Assembly: GCA_016720545.1 (NCBI GenBank)
Contig: JADKKK010000004.1
Coordinates: 310,001 to 374,000, forward strand
From: Myxococcales bacterium
GTDB lineage: Bacteria > Myxococcota_A > Polyangia > Polyangiales > Polyangiaceae
Direction of reading: 5' to 3'
Length of the DNA: 64,000 nt
Every line of letters starts with the position of its first letter. Position 1 is the first letter of the stretch. Below the pieces are notes generated by a model that was not told where the DNA came from, made no database searches, and worked only from the letters and a program-made list of their open reading frames with translations. The position numbers and the translations under genes were made by a program. Positions 33,333-42,013 of the stretch are shown here, piece after piece.

Positions 33333-34796
33333 CTAGACCTCGCCGGCCCCGCCGCCCTCGACGGGGCGCGTGGGCGGCGGCATTCGGGGGAACGCGAGCC
33401 CAACGAGCGCGCCCACCACCGCGAGGCCGACCAGGACGGCGAACGCCTGGCCCGCGCCGGCCGCGAGATCGTCGCCGAGCGTGGCGATGACTTCGGGCGC
33501 GAGGTCCTTGCCGCGCTCCGGCCCGAGCAGCTGGTTGAGCAGCTTGGGCGAGGCGTGGGCGCCCACGGCGCCCGCGATGATCGCGCCCATTCCGCCGACC
33601 GCGAGGGCTCCGCCGATCGTCCGGGAGAACATGTTGCTCGCCGTCGCGACACCTCGCTCGCTCCAGGCGGCGCTCTCTTGCACGGCGATCATGGCGGCCA
33701 CGCTCGTGACGCCGAGCCCGACGCCGAGGAGCGCCACGCACGCCCCGAGCGCGGCGAGGCCCGCGCGCGCGTGGAGCGCCGCAAGCAAGAGGGCCGACGA
33801 CGCGGCGCTCACGAGCGAGCCCGCGCGCACGAGCGGTCGATACCCCACTTTGGGGAGCGCCCTGCCCGCAAGGGTCGAGGCGAGAGGCCACGACACCAGC
33901 ATCGGCGCGAGCGCCATCCCGGCCTGGGTCGGCGAGGCGCCGAGCACGGCTTGCTCGTGGAGGGGCAGGTAGCTCACCGTGCCGCTCACGAGCGCGCCGA
34001 GCACCGCGCTGCTGGCGTTGGACGCGCGGATGACCGGGAGCCCGAGGAGCTTCGGCGGCAACACGGGATCGATGGCGCGCCGCTCGACCGCGAAGAAGAG
34101 CCCCGCGAGCACCGCGCCGAGCGGCAGCGTGACGAGCGGCATCACTCGGCTCGTGCCCGCGAGCACGAGCACCACCGCGCACGCCAGCAGCGCGCTGCCC
34201 AGCAAGTCGAACGCGACCTTCTTCGGCGTGACGCGCTCACGGAATACGCGTGAGAGCAGGGCCGCCGCGAGCAGGGCGAAGGGCACGTTGACGAAGAACA
34301 CCCAACGCCACGACAGGGCCCGCACGAGCAGCCCCCCGAGGAGTGGACCCGACGTGCCCGCGACCGCCCACACCGCGCCGAAGAGGCCCTGCACGCGCCC
34401 GCGCTCCTCCGGCCGGTAGAGGTCGCCCACGATGGTGAGCGCGATGGGCTGGATGCCGCCGGCGCCCACGCCCTGGACGGCGCGAAACGCGACGAGCGTC
34501 GCCATGGTGGGGGCGAGCCCGCTCGCGACCGATCCGAGAACGAAGATCCCGAGCGCGGAGAGGAGCACCGGCTTGCGGCCGTACAGATCGGCGAGCTTGC
34601 CGTAGAGCGGCATCGTGAGGGTCGATGAGAGCATGTAGACTGCACCCACCCAGCCGTAGAGCGAAAGCCCGTGCAGGTCGGCGACCACGCTCGGCATGGC
34701 CGTGGCCACCACCGTCGCCTCCATCGCCGCGAGGAACGTGGACAGAAGAATGGCCACGAGCGTGAGGCGCCGCGTGGGATCTTCGGGGCCGCTCAT
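33333..34796 (-). CDS. MFS drug-efflux transporter (DHA2/EmrB type)
   Basis: 487 residues with about 14 transmembrane helices. The N-terminal LSTFLAAMEATVVATAMPSV is the DHA2 motif D1 (LDxTIVNVALP-like, with Glu for Asp), GKLADLYGRKPVLLSA is motif A, and GAVWAVAGTSGPLLGGLLV is motif C, typical of drug/H+ antiporters. A periplasmic loop near the C-terminus (QLLGPERGKDLAPEVIATLG) is usual for the group. The substrate is unknown. ATG 34796 overlaps the stop of the upstream esterase (ATGA), so the transporter may export a compound related to the esterase product, or the pair may just share expression. Confidence 0.88.
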   Translation of the reverse strand: MSGPEDPTRRLTLVAILLSTFLAAMEATVVATAMPSVVADLHGLSLYGWVGAVYMLSSTLTMPLYGKLADLYGRKPVLLSALGIFVLGSVASGLAPTMATLVAFRAVQGVGAGGIQPIALTIVGDLYRPEERGRVQGLFGAVWAVAGTSGPLLGGLLVRALSWRWVFFVNVPFALLAAALLSRVFRERVTPKKVAFDLLGSALLACAVVLVLAGTSRVMPLVTLPLGAVLAGLFFAVERRAIDPVLPPKLLGLPVIRASNASSAVLGALVSGTVSYLPLHEQAVLGASPTQAGMALAPMLVSWPLASTLAGRALPKVGYRPLVRAGSLVSAASSALLLAALHARAGLAALGACVALLGVGLGVTSVAAMIAVQESAAWSERGVATASNMFSRTIGGALAVGGMGAIIAGAVGAHASPKLLNQLLGPERGKDLAPEVIATLGDDLAAGAGQAFAVLVGLAVVGALVGLAFPRMPPPTRPVEGGGAGEV

Positions 34797-35752
34797 CGGG
34801 GCGGTGCGCGCAGGAAGAACGTCCACGTCGCCTCCGCCGCGCGGTCCCACACCCAGTGGCCAAGACCGTCGACCTTGCAGAACAGCGTGGGGCGCTCCTT
34901 GGGGCACTTGTACGCGTGGCACTCCGGATACCCGGTGGTCTCCATCACGCCCAGATCGCACCCGTTCACGTAGCCCCAGTACTGGGCAGAGAAGGCGCCG
35001 CTGTCCAAGCTGACGCCGAAGTCGTGTGTGCCGTGCAGGGCCATCATCGGGATCGGGCGCTGGCCCTTGCACTTCGTGAAGCCGTTGGGCCACGACTCGG
35101 CGCGCTGGTAGGGCGCGCCGGCCGCGTTCGTCGCGATCGCGCGGAACAGATCGGGGCGCTCGCACGCGGTGAGGTTCACGAGGAACCCACCGCTCGAGTA
35201 TCCCGTGCCGAAGACGCGGGTCTTGTCGACCGGCGCGCTCAGGGCCACCTTGTCGACGAGCGCCTCGAGGAACGCGATGTCGGGGTTGCCTTCGTCGGGT
35301 GCCGCCCCCGCGCGCGTGTCGAGGTCCCAGGTGGCACGGAGCCCGTCGGGATAGACCACGATCGCCTCGTCGCCCGTCGCCCGCTCGAAGAAGAAGCCGT
35401 TGTGGAAGCCGTCGGCCGAGCCGCCGTCGCCGTGGAGGACGAGCACGAGCGGGAGCGGCGCGTCGCGCTTCGCTCCGACGGGGGTGAGCTGTACGTAGGT
35501 GCGGTCACGCCCCGCGACCCGCAGGGAGCCGCCGGTCTCACGCACGCCGCCCGGCGCGTGCGAGTGCCGCTCGACGGGCAGCACCGACGCGCCCTCGTGG
35601 GGCACTATCTTCGGCTCGACGTGCCGGAAACGGTACAAGATCCCTCGACCGAAGCGGCGGCCGGCGAGGGCGAGGAGCACGGCGAGCACCACGAGCAGCA
35701 GGGCCGTGCGCGCGCGCGACGGGCGCTCCTCGATCGAGGCCGCGGGGCTCAT
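34793..35752 (-). CDS. PHB-depolymerase/LpqC-type esterase, membrane-anchored
   Basis: 319 residues. One N-terminal hydrophobic helix (about 16-30) anchors or exports it. The alpha/beta-hydrolase domain has the oxyanion-side motif LVLVLHGDGGSADGF, the nucleophile motif GTGYSSGGFLVN (Ser in GxSxG form, GYSSG), MMALHGTHDFGV (acid region) and a final VDGLGHWVW with the catalytic His. This is the PHB-depolymerase/feruloyl-esterase-like family of secreted hydrolases; natural substrate unknown. Cysteines (TACERP, TKCKGQ, NGCDLG, ECHAYKC, LFCKVD) suggest disulfides, in keeping with export. It overlaps the MFS gene by four bases and follows the POT transporter gene by 13 bp. Confidence 0.85.
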   Translation of the reverse strand: MSPAASIEERPSRARTALLLVVLAVLLALAGRRFGRGILYRFRHVEPKIVPHEGASVLPVERHSHAPGGVRETGGSLRVAGRDRTYVQLTPVGAKRDAPLPLVLVLHGDGGSADGFHNGFFFERATGDEAIVVYPDGLRATWDLDTRAGAAPDEGNPDIAFLEALVDKVALSAPVDKTRVFGTGYSSGGFLVNLTACERPDLFRAIATNAAGAPYQRAESWPNGFTKCKGQRPIPMMALHGTHDFGVSLDSGAFSAQYWGYVNGCDLGVMETTGYPECHAYKCPKERPTLFCKVDGLGHWVWDRAAEATWTFFLRAPPR

Positions 35753-35765
35753 CGCGGGGCCCGCC

Positions 35766-37244
35766 TCACGCCGCCGGCTCCGCGTCGTCTTCGTCGGTGG
35801 CGTTCTCGTCGCCGATGGCGCGCTTCAGCGGAACCATGAGGAGGAGCATGACGACGCCGGTGGCGATGGACAGCCCCGAGAGCATGAGGAAGAACGACCC
35901 CTTCGACATCTTCTCCCACAGAGTGCCCAGCAGCCCGGACATGTAGTTGCCGAAGAAGCTCGACACGAACCACATGCCCATCATGAGCGACACGATGCGA
36001 GGCGGGCTAATCTTGGTCACGAGCGACAGCCCCACGGGGGAGAGGTAGAGCTCCCCGAGCGTGAGGATCGCCGTGCACCCCACGAACCACCCCATGCTCG
36101 CCTGGCGGCCCGAGTCGACCACGCGCGCGCCGCCGATCATCACGAGGAACGAGATGCCGAGGAGGAAGCAGCCAATGGCCATCTTCGTCACGCTGGTCGG
36201 CTCCTTCTTGCGCCTGGCTTGGCGCCGCCAGAGCGCGTTGATGAACGGCGTAAAGAGGAAGATCATCGCCGGGTTCACGGCCTGGAACCACGACGCCGGC
36301 ACCTCCCACGAGCCGATGAAGCGGTTCGTGTTGTTGTCGGCCCACAGGGCGAGGGTGTTGCCTTGCTGCTCGTACACGCCCCAGAACACGACGTTCAGCG
36401 CGCAGAGCACGAGCAGGGCGCCGATGCGGGAGCCGTCGGAGGCCTTCTTCTGCGTGGGATCGACTGGCGCCTTGGAGCGCTCGGCGGCCTCCCGATAGAG
36501 CGACTCTTTTGGCTCCTTCGAGGCCTCCTCGAGCGCGGCCTTCTTCTTCATCACGCTGTCGGGCGCCAGCATCCCCTGTCCGGCGAGGTAGATAGCCAGG
36601 CCGAGCAGGAGCCCGACGCCCGCCGACCCGAAGCCCCAGGCCCAGCCGTAGTCCTTGCTCTCTCCTAGGGTGCCGCACACGAACGGCGACATGAACGCGC
36701 CGAGGTTGATGCCCACGTAGAAGATCATGAAGGCGCGGTCGCGGCGAGGATCGCCCTTCGTGTAGAGGTTTCCCACCTGCGTGGAGATGTTGGGCTTGAA
36801 GAAGCCATTGCCCACGATGAGGAACAGGAGCGCCACGTAGAACCAGCGCGGCGACATCATCAGGAACTCGCCGAGCGCCATGAGCACGCCCCCGATGACC
36901 ACGGTCTTGCGCTGCCCCAGGAGACGGTCGGCGAAATAGCCACCCGCGATGGGTGTAAGATACACAAGGCCTGTGTAGAGCCCGTAGATCTGGGACGCGA
37001 GCGCCTGCGACGACATCTCGCCGAACACGCGAGAGAGCGCCGCGACCATGACGGAGTGCCCGGCGATCCTCCCCACGTTCTCCGGTAGGAAGAGCATCTT
37101 CGTCATGTAGTAGACGAGGAGCGCGCGCATTCCGTAGTAACAGAAGCGCTCCCACATCTCGGTGAAGAACAGGACATAGAGCCCGAGAGGGTGCTCGCCG
37201 AGGGTTCGCTCGGGCCGCTTCGTGTCCACCGAGGGGCGCGTCAT
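35766..37244 (-). CDS. POT/PTR-family peptide transporter
   Basis: 492 residues, about 12-14 helices. A proton-coupled oligopeptide importer: EMWERFCYYGMRALLVYY contains the ExxERFxYYG proton-coupling motif, and PIAGGYFADRLLGQRKTVVI and NGFFKPNISTQVGNLY are family signatures. A charged cytoplasmic loop (MKKKAALEEASKEPKESLYR) divides the two halves. Importing di- and tripeptides suits an organism that secretes large proteases such as the one at 24990. TAAAGC ends exactly 6 nt before the ATG. The esterase and MFS genes follow closely on the same strand. Confidence 0.92.
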   Translation of the reverse strand: MTRPSVDTKRPERTLGEHPLGLYVLFFTEMWERFCYYGMRALLVYYMTKMLFLPENVGRIAGHSVMVAALSRVFGEMSSQALASQIYGLYTGLVYLTPIAGGYFADRLLGQRKTVVIGGVLMALGEFLMMSPRWFYVALLFLIVGNGFFKPNISTQVGNLYTKGDPRRDRAFMIFYVGINLGAFMSPFVCGTLGESKDYGWAWGFGSAGVGLLLGLAIYLAGQGMLAPDSVMKKKAALEEASKEPKESLYREAAERSKAPVDPTQKKASDGSRIGALLVLCALNVVFWGVYEQQGNTLALWADNNTNRFIGSWEVPASWFQAVNPAMIFLFTPFINALWRRQARRKKEPTSVTKMAIGCFLLGISFLVMIGGARVVDSGRQASMGWFVGCTAILTLGELYLSPVGLSLVTKISPPRIVSLMMGMWFVSSFFGNYMSGLLGTLWEKMSKGSFFLMLSGLSIATGVVMLLLMVPLKRAIGDENATDEDDAEPAA

Positions 37245-37250
37245 GGCCGG

Positions 37251-37256
37251 GCTTTA
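37251..37256 (-). promoter_or_regulatory. Putative -10 (TAAAGC), leaderless spacing
   Basis: TAAAGC with spacer CCGGCC directly precedes the ATG at 37244. Confidence 0.4.
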
Positions 37257-37354
37257 CCACCTTTTCTTCTCGGTGGCGCCTGGGACTCGACCAACGCCGG
37301 GACTCGACGAAGGCCGCGCTTGACCCGAGCGGCGCGCGGCGTGAGGCTCTCTCG

Positions 37355-38455
37355 ATGAGGCCGAAGCGCTACTCGCTCGCGATCGAGCTCACCGGCTACT
37401 GCAACCAGAAGTGTGGCTACTGCTACAACGACTGGCGCGGCGACAAGAAGGAGGCGCAGGCCCTCCCGACCGAGACGCTCCTCTCGCTCATCGACCGCGC
37501 GGCGACCGAGGTCGAGTGGGACCACGTCACGCTGACCGGCGGTGAGCCGCTCGCGCGGGCCGACCTCTACACGGTGCTCGAGCGCCTCGCGACGCACGGG
37601 CTCCGCGCCATCATCATCTCCAACGGCGGCCTCGTGACCGAGGCGCACGCGGCGCGCCTCGCGCCCCATCGGCCTCACTTCGTGCAGATCACGCTGAACG
37701 GGCCGGAGGCCGCGCTCCACGAGGAGCACGTCGGCCCGGGTCACTTCGAGCCCACGCTCGCGGGCATCCGCGCGCTCGTGAAGGCCGGCGTCCGCGTCTC
37801 GGGCTGCGTCGTCGTGACCCGGAAGAACGCCGCGAAGGTCGGCGCGATCCTCGAGCTCTTCGAGTCGCTCGGCGTGAGCCAGGTAGCCCTCTCGCGTTAC
37901 TCGCCCGCGGGCTACGCCGCCGAGCAGGTGGCCGAGCTGCTGCCCTCGCGGAGCGAGCTGCTCGTGGCGCTCGAGGCGGCCGAGCCCTTCGCCAAGGCCG
38001 GTCGCGCGACCGTGCAGGTGACGATGCCGGTGCCCCCGTGCGTGGTCGACACCGCTCAGTTCCCCTCCGTTCGGTTCTCGTCGTGCCCCATCGGCACCGA
38101 GGCGCAGGAGTTCGCCCTCGGCACCGACGGCAAGCTCCGTAACTGCACGCTCCACACCGACGTCGTCGCCCACACCGACCAGGGCGAGCGCTTCGACGCG
38201 GCCGTCACCTCCGCGGAGGTGTCGCGGTACCGCGACGTCACCCCCGAGTTCTGCGCGCCGTGCCCGATGCGTGCATCCTGCATTGGTGGCTGCGGCGCGG
38301 CGTCGGCGACCGTCGCGGAGCGTCGCGGCCTCGATCCGTTCGTCGCCCAGCACACCGATCCCGACTTCTCCGCGAGCCTTCGGGCCGCGCGCGGCGGCGG
38401 CCCCGCGTTCGTGCCGGCGGGGCGCCTCGCGCGGCGGAAGGGCCTCACCGCGTGA
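37355..38455 (+). CDS. Radical SAM protein with SPASM domain
   Basis: 366 residues. The radical SAM cluster motif is C16-x3-C20-x2-C23 (GYCNQKCGYC), followed by LTGGEPLARADLYTVL (SAM GGE motif) and IIISNGG. The C-terminal SPASM region carries cysteines for auxiliary clusters (SSCPIGTEAQEF, LRNCTLHTD, FCAPCPMRASCIGGCGAA). SPASM proteins usually modify peptides (RiPP maturation, quinone cofactors) or proteins. The end ARRKGLTA is basic. Its stop overlaps the GTG of the next gene (GTGA), a B12-type radical SAM/methyltransferase fusion, so the two almost certainly work in one pathway. No precursor peptide gene is evident beside them. The substrate is unknown. Confidence 0.88.
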   Translation: MRPKRYSLAIELTGYCNQKCGYCYNDWRGDKKEAQALPTETLLSLIDRAATEVEWDHVTLTGGEPLARADLYTVLERLATHGLRAIIISNGGLVTEAHAARLAPHRPHFVQITLNGPEAALHEEHVGPGHFEPTLAGIRALVKAGVRVSGCVVVTRKNAAKVGAILELFESLGVSQVALSRYSPAGYAAEQVAELLPSRSELLVALEAAEPFAKAGRATVQVTMPVPPCVVDTAQFPSVRFSSCPIGTEAQEFALGTDGKLRNCTLHTDVVAHTDQGERFDAAVTSAEVSRYRDVTPEFCAPCPMRASCIGGCGAASATVAERRGLDPFVAQHTDPDFSASLRAARGGGPAFVPAGRLARRKGLTA

Positions 38456-40683
38456 GGCCGCGCGTCCTCCTGCTCTTCCCGGGCTCGGAGGGCGCCGCGG
38501 CGGGCAACTTCGGCGTGCCCCAGCTCGTGGGCCTCGCGAGCTATCTCCGCGCGCGCGCCGGCGCCGACGTCACGGTGGTCGATCTCGCGTGCGAGCGCGC
38601 CCTCGGCCGCGTCGACTTCACGCGGCTGTTCGAGGGCCCCGGCGGGGCCGGGTACGACGTGGTCGGCCTCTCGTGCTACTCGTCCTTCGACTACCTGCCG
38701 CTCGTCGCCCTCGCGGAGATCGCGCGGCGGATCTCCCCTCGGACGGTGATCGTGGCGGGCGGCTACCACGTGAGCGCGCGGCCCGGCGACTTCGTCTACG
38801 ACGGCTCGCCGTTCGACGTCGCCGTGGTGGGGGAGGGCGAGCGGCCGCTCGCCGAGGTGGTGGCGTCGGTCGTCGGGGGCGAGCCCATGCGCGGGCGCGT
38901 GCTCGGCCCCGACCCCATCGAGGTGCTCGACGACCTGCCGGAGACCGACTGGTCGGTGCTCGAGCGCTACCGCAGCGTCGCCCGGCGCGTGGCGAGCCAG
39001 GTCGAGATCTACCTGTCCCGCGGTTGTCCCTTTGACTGTGCATTCTGCATGGAAAAAGCGAAGCGAGAGGTGAGCTGGCGCGGCTATTCGGTCGACCGCG
39101 CGCTCGCCGAGCTCCAGGCGCTCCACGCGTTCCTGGGGCTGGAGACGTGGACCGTCTACTTCGCCGACGCGCTCTTCGGCATGCCCAAGGCCTGGCGGCG
39201 CGGGTTCCTCTCGAAGCTTGCAGAGCGCGACTTCCCGTCGCTGAAGAACTGGCTCCTCATCCGCGTCGACATGGTCGACGACGAGGATCTACGCCTCTTC
39301 AAGGCGGCGAACTGCGCCCCGGGCTTCGGCCTCGAGTCGGGCGATCCGGGCATGCTCTCCATCATCCGCAAGGCGGGTCGCCTGCACGACTACCTCGACC
39401 GCATGGTCGCGGTGTCCGAGCGCGCCGCCGAGCTCGAGGTGCCGTGGGGCGCGAACGTCATCGTGGGTCACCCGGGGGAGACCGAGGAGTCGCTGCGGAG
39501 CTCGGCCGCGTACATGCGGCGCCTGTTCCTCGGCCCCGCCCGAACGACCGGCTTTCTGTCGGTCGACCCGTTCCGCTACTACCCGGGCTCGCCGATCGAC
39601 GACGAGCGTGGCCAATACGAGGCGAGGTTCGGCACCGTCGTCCATCGCCCCGAGTGGTGGCGCGACGGAGACCAGGCGTTCCTGTCCGAGTGGGTCGACC
39701 CGTCGCGCGAGCTCACGTACCTGCGGCGCGACGCGCTCATGGAGTCCGAGTTCGCGCCCATCCTGCGAGAGATGCCGGAGCGCTTCGACTACCGCGGGCC
39801 CTCGCGGCCGTACTTCCTCCGCGCGGTCGAAGGCCAGATCGAGCAGTTCTCGGCGGACACGCGCCTCGCGTACCTGGATCGGTACTACGCGTGGCGAAAG
39901 TACACGGGCCAAGGCGCCGCGGCGCTCGTCGAGCGCGCGGGCGACGAGCGCCTCGCCACGCTCTGCGCCGAGCTGCGCGGCGCGGAGGTGCGCCGCTCGG
40001 AGGCGCGCCATGGTCCGTTCGAGCCCGCCATCCGCGACGCGCTCCTCTGCGTCCGGCGCGAGCTCCACGCGCCGCTCGACGCCGCGCGCGCCAGCGTCGT
40101 AGATCGCCCGCTGGCCCTCGACCGCACCGGCGCGGCGACCGTGAGCGCCATGCACGCGTACGCGCGCACGTTCGCGCTCGCGGGGGTGCGGCCTGGGGCT
40201 CGCGTCCTCGACCTAGGCGCGGGCACAGGATACGGCACCGCGCTGCTCGCGAGGCTCGTGGGGCCTACGGGCTTCGTGCGCGGCGTCGAGCTCGACCCGA
40301 AGCTCGTCGCCGCCGGGCGACCCGCGCTCTGCGATCTCCCGAACGCCGAGCTCGTGGCGGGCAGCGCCTTCTCCGCCTCCGCGTGGGAGGGCGGTCCGTG
40401 GGACGCGGTCGTGGTGGGCTTCTGCGCCGAGGAGCTGCCGGCGCTCTGGTGCGCCGAGGCCACGCTGGGGCAGGGGACGCTGGTCGCCCCTCTGGCCGAC
40501 GGCGAAGGGCAGCGCCTCTTCCGGGTGCGGCGCGGGGCCGACGGCCGGGTCCACAGCGAGCCCTTCGACGAGGTCATTTACGTGTCGGCCCGGTTCGAAG
40601 CCCCAAGCCCGCCCGAACGACCCGCGGAGTCTCGAGGTGCGCCGCAGGTAGCGAAACCTCGCACACGACTCCCGCTGGCCTGA
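38452..40683 (+). CDS. B12-binding-type radical SAM protein fused to a PIMT-like methyltransferase
   Basis: 743 residues, GTG start overlapping the previous stop. Residues 1-150 are a Rossmann-like cobalamin-binding domain (LLLFPGSEG, GLSCYSSFDYLPL, VAGGYHVSARPGDF, VGEGERPL) without the DxHxxG lower ligand. The radical SAM domain has C192-x3-C196-x2-C199 (RGCPFDCAFC) and GFGLESGDPGMLSIIRK. From about residue 535 to 725 a class I methyltransferase of the protein-L-isoaspartate type follows: TVSAMHAYARTFAL (family TISAPHMHA) and the SAM loop VLDLGAGTGYGTALLARLVG. The fusion suggests radical C-methylation or rearrangement plus carboxyl/O-methylation on one substrate. I do not recognise this architecture as a described enzyme. 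Confidence 0.85.
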   Translation: MRPRVLLLFPGSEGAAAGNFGVPQLVGLASYLRARAGADVTVVDLACERALGRVDFTRLFEGPGGAGYDVVGLSCYSSFDYLPLVALAEIARRISPRTVIVAGGYHVSARPGDFVYDGSPFDVAVVGEGERPLAEVVASVVGGEPMRGRVLGPDPIEVLDDLPETDWSVLERYRSVARRVASQVEIYLSRGCPFDCAFCMEKAKREVSWRGYSVDRALAELQALHAFLGLETWTVYFADALFGMPKAWRRGFLSKLAERDFPSLKNWLLIRVDMVDDEDLRLFKAANCAPGFGLESGDPGMLSIIRKAGRLHDYLDRMVAVSERAAELEVPWGANVIVGHPGETEESLRSSAAYMRRLFLGPARTTGFLSVDPFRYYPGSPIDDERGQYEARFGTVVHRPEWWRDGDQAFLSEWVDPSRELTYLRRDALMESEFAPILREMPERFDYRGPSRPYFLRAVEGQIEQFSADTRLAYLDRYYAWRKYTGQGAAALVERAGDERLATLCAELRGAEVRRSEARHGPFEPAIRDALLCVRRELHAPLDAARASVVDRPLALDRTGAATVSAMHAYARTFALAGVRPGARVLDLGAGTGYGTALLARLVGPTGFVRGVELDPKLVAAGRPALCDLPNAELVAGSAFSASAWEGGPWDAVVVGFCAEELPALWCAEATLGQGTLVAPLADGEGQRLFRVRRGADGRVHSEPFDEVIYVSARFEAPSPPERPAESRGAPQVAKPRTRLPLA

Positions 40684-40761
40684 CTCTCGGCGGCCGTCCG
40701 GTGCGCGCCTCGTCGCCAGGGGCAGGGAGGCTCGCGCCCAGCGCTGGCCTCGCGGCGCGCG

Positions 40762-40941
40762 CTACTCCAAGATCGGCTGCGGGCCCGGGACAATCCCCGC
40801 GATGTCGGGGTCTTCGCCGGCGGGCGCGTCGCCCCGCTCCGCCTTCTCGCGCTTTCGTACTTCACGGTCGGCGGCCTTGTCGCGCGCGCGCTGCTGGCGC
40901 TGCCGCTCCTTGTCACGCTTGTCTGCTCCAGGTCGGCTCAC
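40762..40941 (-). CDS. Small highly charged protein of unknown function
   Basis: 59 residues. The start is GTG at 40941, supported by AAAGGAG six nucleotides upstream, one of the best ribosome binding sites in the window. Residues 5-40 are almost entirely Arg/Lys/Asp/Glu/Gln/Ala (KRDKERQRQQRARDKAADRE), predicted to be one long helix; the end is acidic then hydrophobic (GEDPDIAGIVPGPQPILE). No homologue is recognised. It is convergent with the radical SAM/methyltransferase gene (78 bp gap), so it is not in that operon, but a small peptide next to such enzymes deserves notice. Confidence 0.6.
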   Translation of the reverse strand: MSRPGADKRDKERQRQQRARDKAADREVRKREKAERGDAPAGEDPDIAGIVPGPQPILE

Positions 40942-41121
40942 GGACGCTCCTTTCGTCGCTCGAAAAAGGGCGAGCCCGACGCCCAGGCGTCCTCGACCGG
41001 CTTGACGAGACAGGTTTCGCGCTCCCGCCATGCGACCGTCGCATGCTCACCGAGCGCCGCCGCAGGATAGCAGCTGTGGCGCTCGCCTGCGAGCCCTTCG
41101 GCGGCGGCGCGCCAGGAGACG

Positions 41122-41943
41122 TCACCTCCCGAGGCGCGCCACCAGGGCCGAGGTGATCTGGCGCACCTCGCGGGACGAGGGCAGCTCGCGGAGGTTGAGC
41201 CCCTCGAGGCGAGCGCTCTGCGCGGCCGCGAACGGCGATCCTCGGACCAGCTCCGTCGCGGCGTCCAGCGCGGCGCGCTCGGCTGGGCCATGGGCCGCCG
41301 CGGCGCGCACGACGAGCAGCTCGTGCAGCGCGAGCAGGGCCGCGCGATCGGCGGGGAGCTCGCCGCCGACGTAAATGTCGAGCGCGTCCGACGAGGCGCC
41401 ATCGCGGTAGGCGCGCCCCGAGGCGCCGAGCGCGCGCGTGAGCACGATGGTCCCCGCGGAGCGCAGGCCGGGCGCCCACGTCGCGAGGGCGGAGAGCGCG
41501 CTCTGTAGCGCGTCGAGGTCGGCCTCGGCGCGGTCCCGGTCGGCGAGCGCGGTGGCCACGAGCGGCGCGGCGAGCTGCATGCCACAGAAGAGCAGCTCGG
41601 CGAGCCGCGCGTCCCTCGCCCGGAGCGCGCGCAAGACCTCCGGGCGCGCCACGTCGCCGGCGGCGAGGTCGGCGAGCCCTCGCGCCCCGGTCGCGCGGAG
41701 CTGCGCGAGGTCGCGAAAGAGGCGCGGCAAGGCCTGGCACGCGAGCACCCCGCTCGCGGCGAGCGCCCCCAGCGCGGCGCGGTCCTCGCGGAACACGTGC
41801 CCCGCGGCGACCAGCGAAGCGCGCGCCGTCGGCAGGAGCTGGGCCGCGCGCGCGATCGGGTCGGCGCTCCGCGGGACGGGCACGTGGGAGAGCGCCAAGA
41901 ACGCGAGCTCTTCGTAGGTCGTCGCGGGGCGCGCGCGCGTCAT
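41122..41943 (-). CDS. Uncharacterised alpha-helical protein
   Basis: 273 residues, not recognised. It is Ala/Leu/Arg-rich and predicted all-helical (for example AAGDVARPEVLRALRARDAR and ADRDRAEADLDALQSALSAL), with no signal peptide, membrane helix or metal motif. Two isolated cysteines (LACQAL, LFCGMQL). It lies 70 bp downstream of the PCL-motif lipoprotein on the same strand and may be co-transcribed with it. The amino-acid composition follows the local GC content, so the frame could look coding by chance, but it is the only long frame here with a normal third-position GC bias on this strand. Confidence 0.55.
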   Translation of the reverse strand: MTRARPATTYEELAFLALSHVPVPRSADPIARAAQLLPTARASLVAAGHVFREDRAALGALAASGVLACQALPRLFRDLAQLRATGARGLADLAAGDVARPEVLRALRARDARLAELLFCGMQLAAPLVATALADRDRAEADLDALQSALSALATWAPGLRSAGTIVLTRALGASGRAYRDGASSDALDIYVGGELPADRAALLALHELLVVRAAAAHGPAERAALDAATELVRGSPFAAAQSARLEGLNLRELPSSREVRQITSALVARLGR

Positions 41944-42013
41944 CTGTCCGACGAGGGGCGACGCGACATGCGGCGAGAATCGTGAAAGTCGAAGGGATTC
42001 AAGATGTTAGACG

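Noticed and set aside
37355..41031. A RiPP precursor peptide in the radical SAM operon.
   Set aside because: No short same-strand frame with a ribosome binding site lies before, between or after the two genes; the nearby 59-residue protein is on the opposite strand and lacks a Cys/Ser/Thr-rich core.
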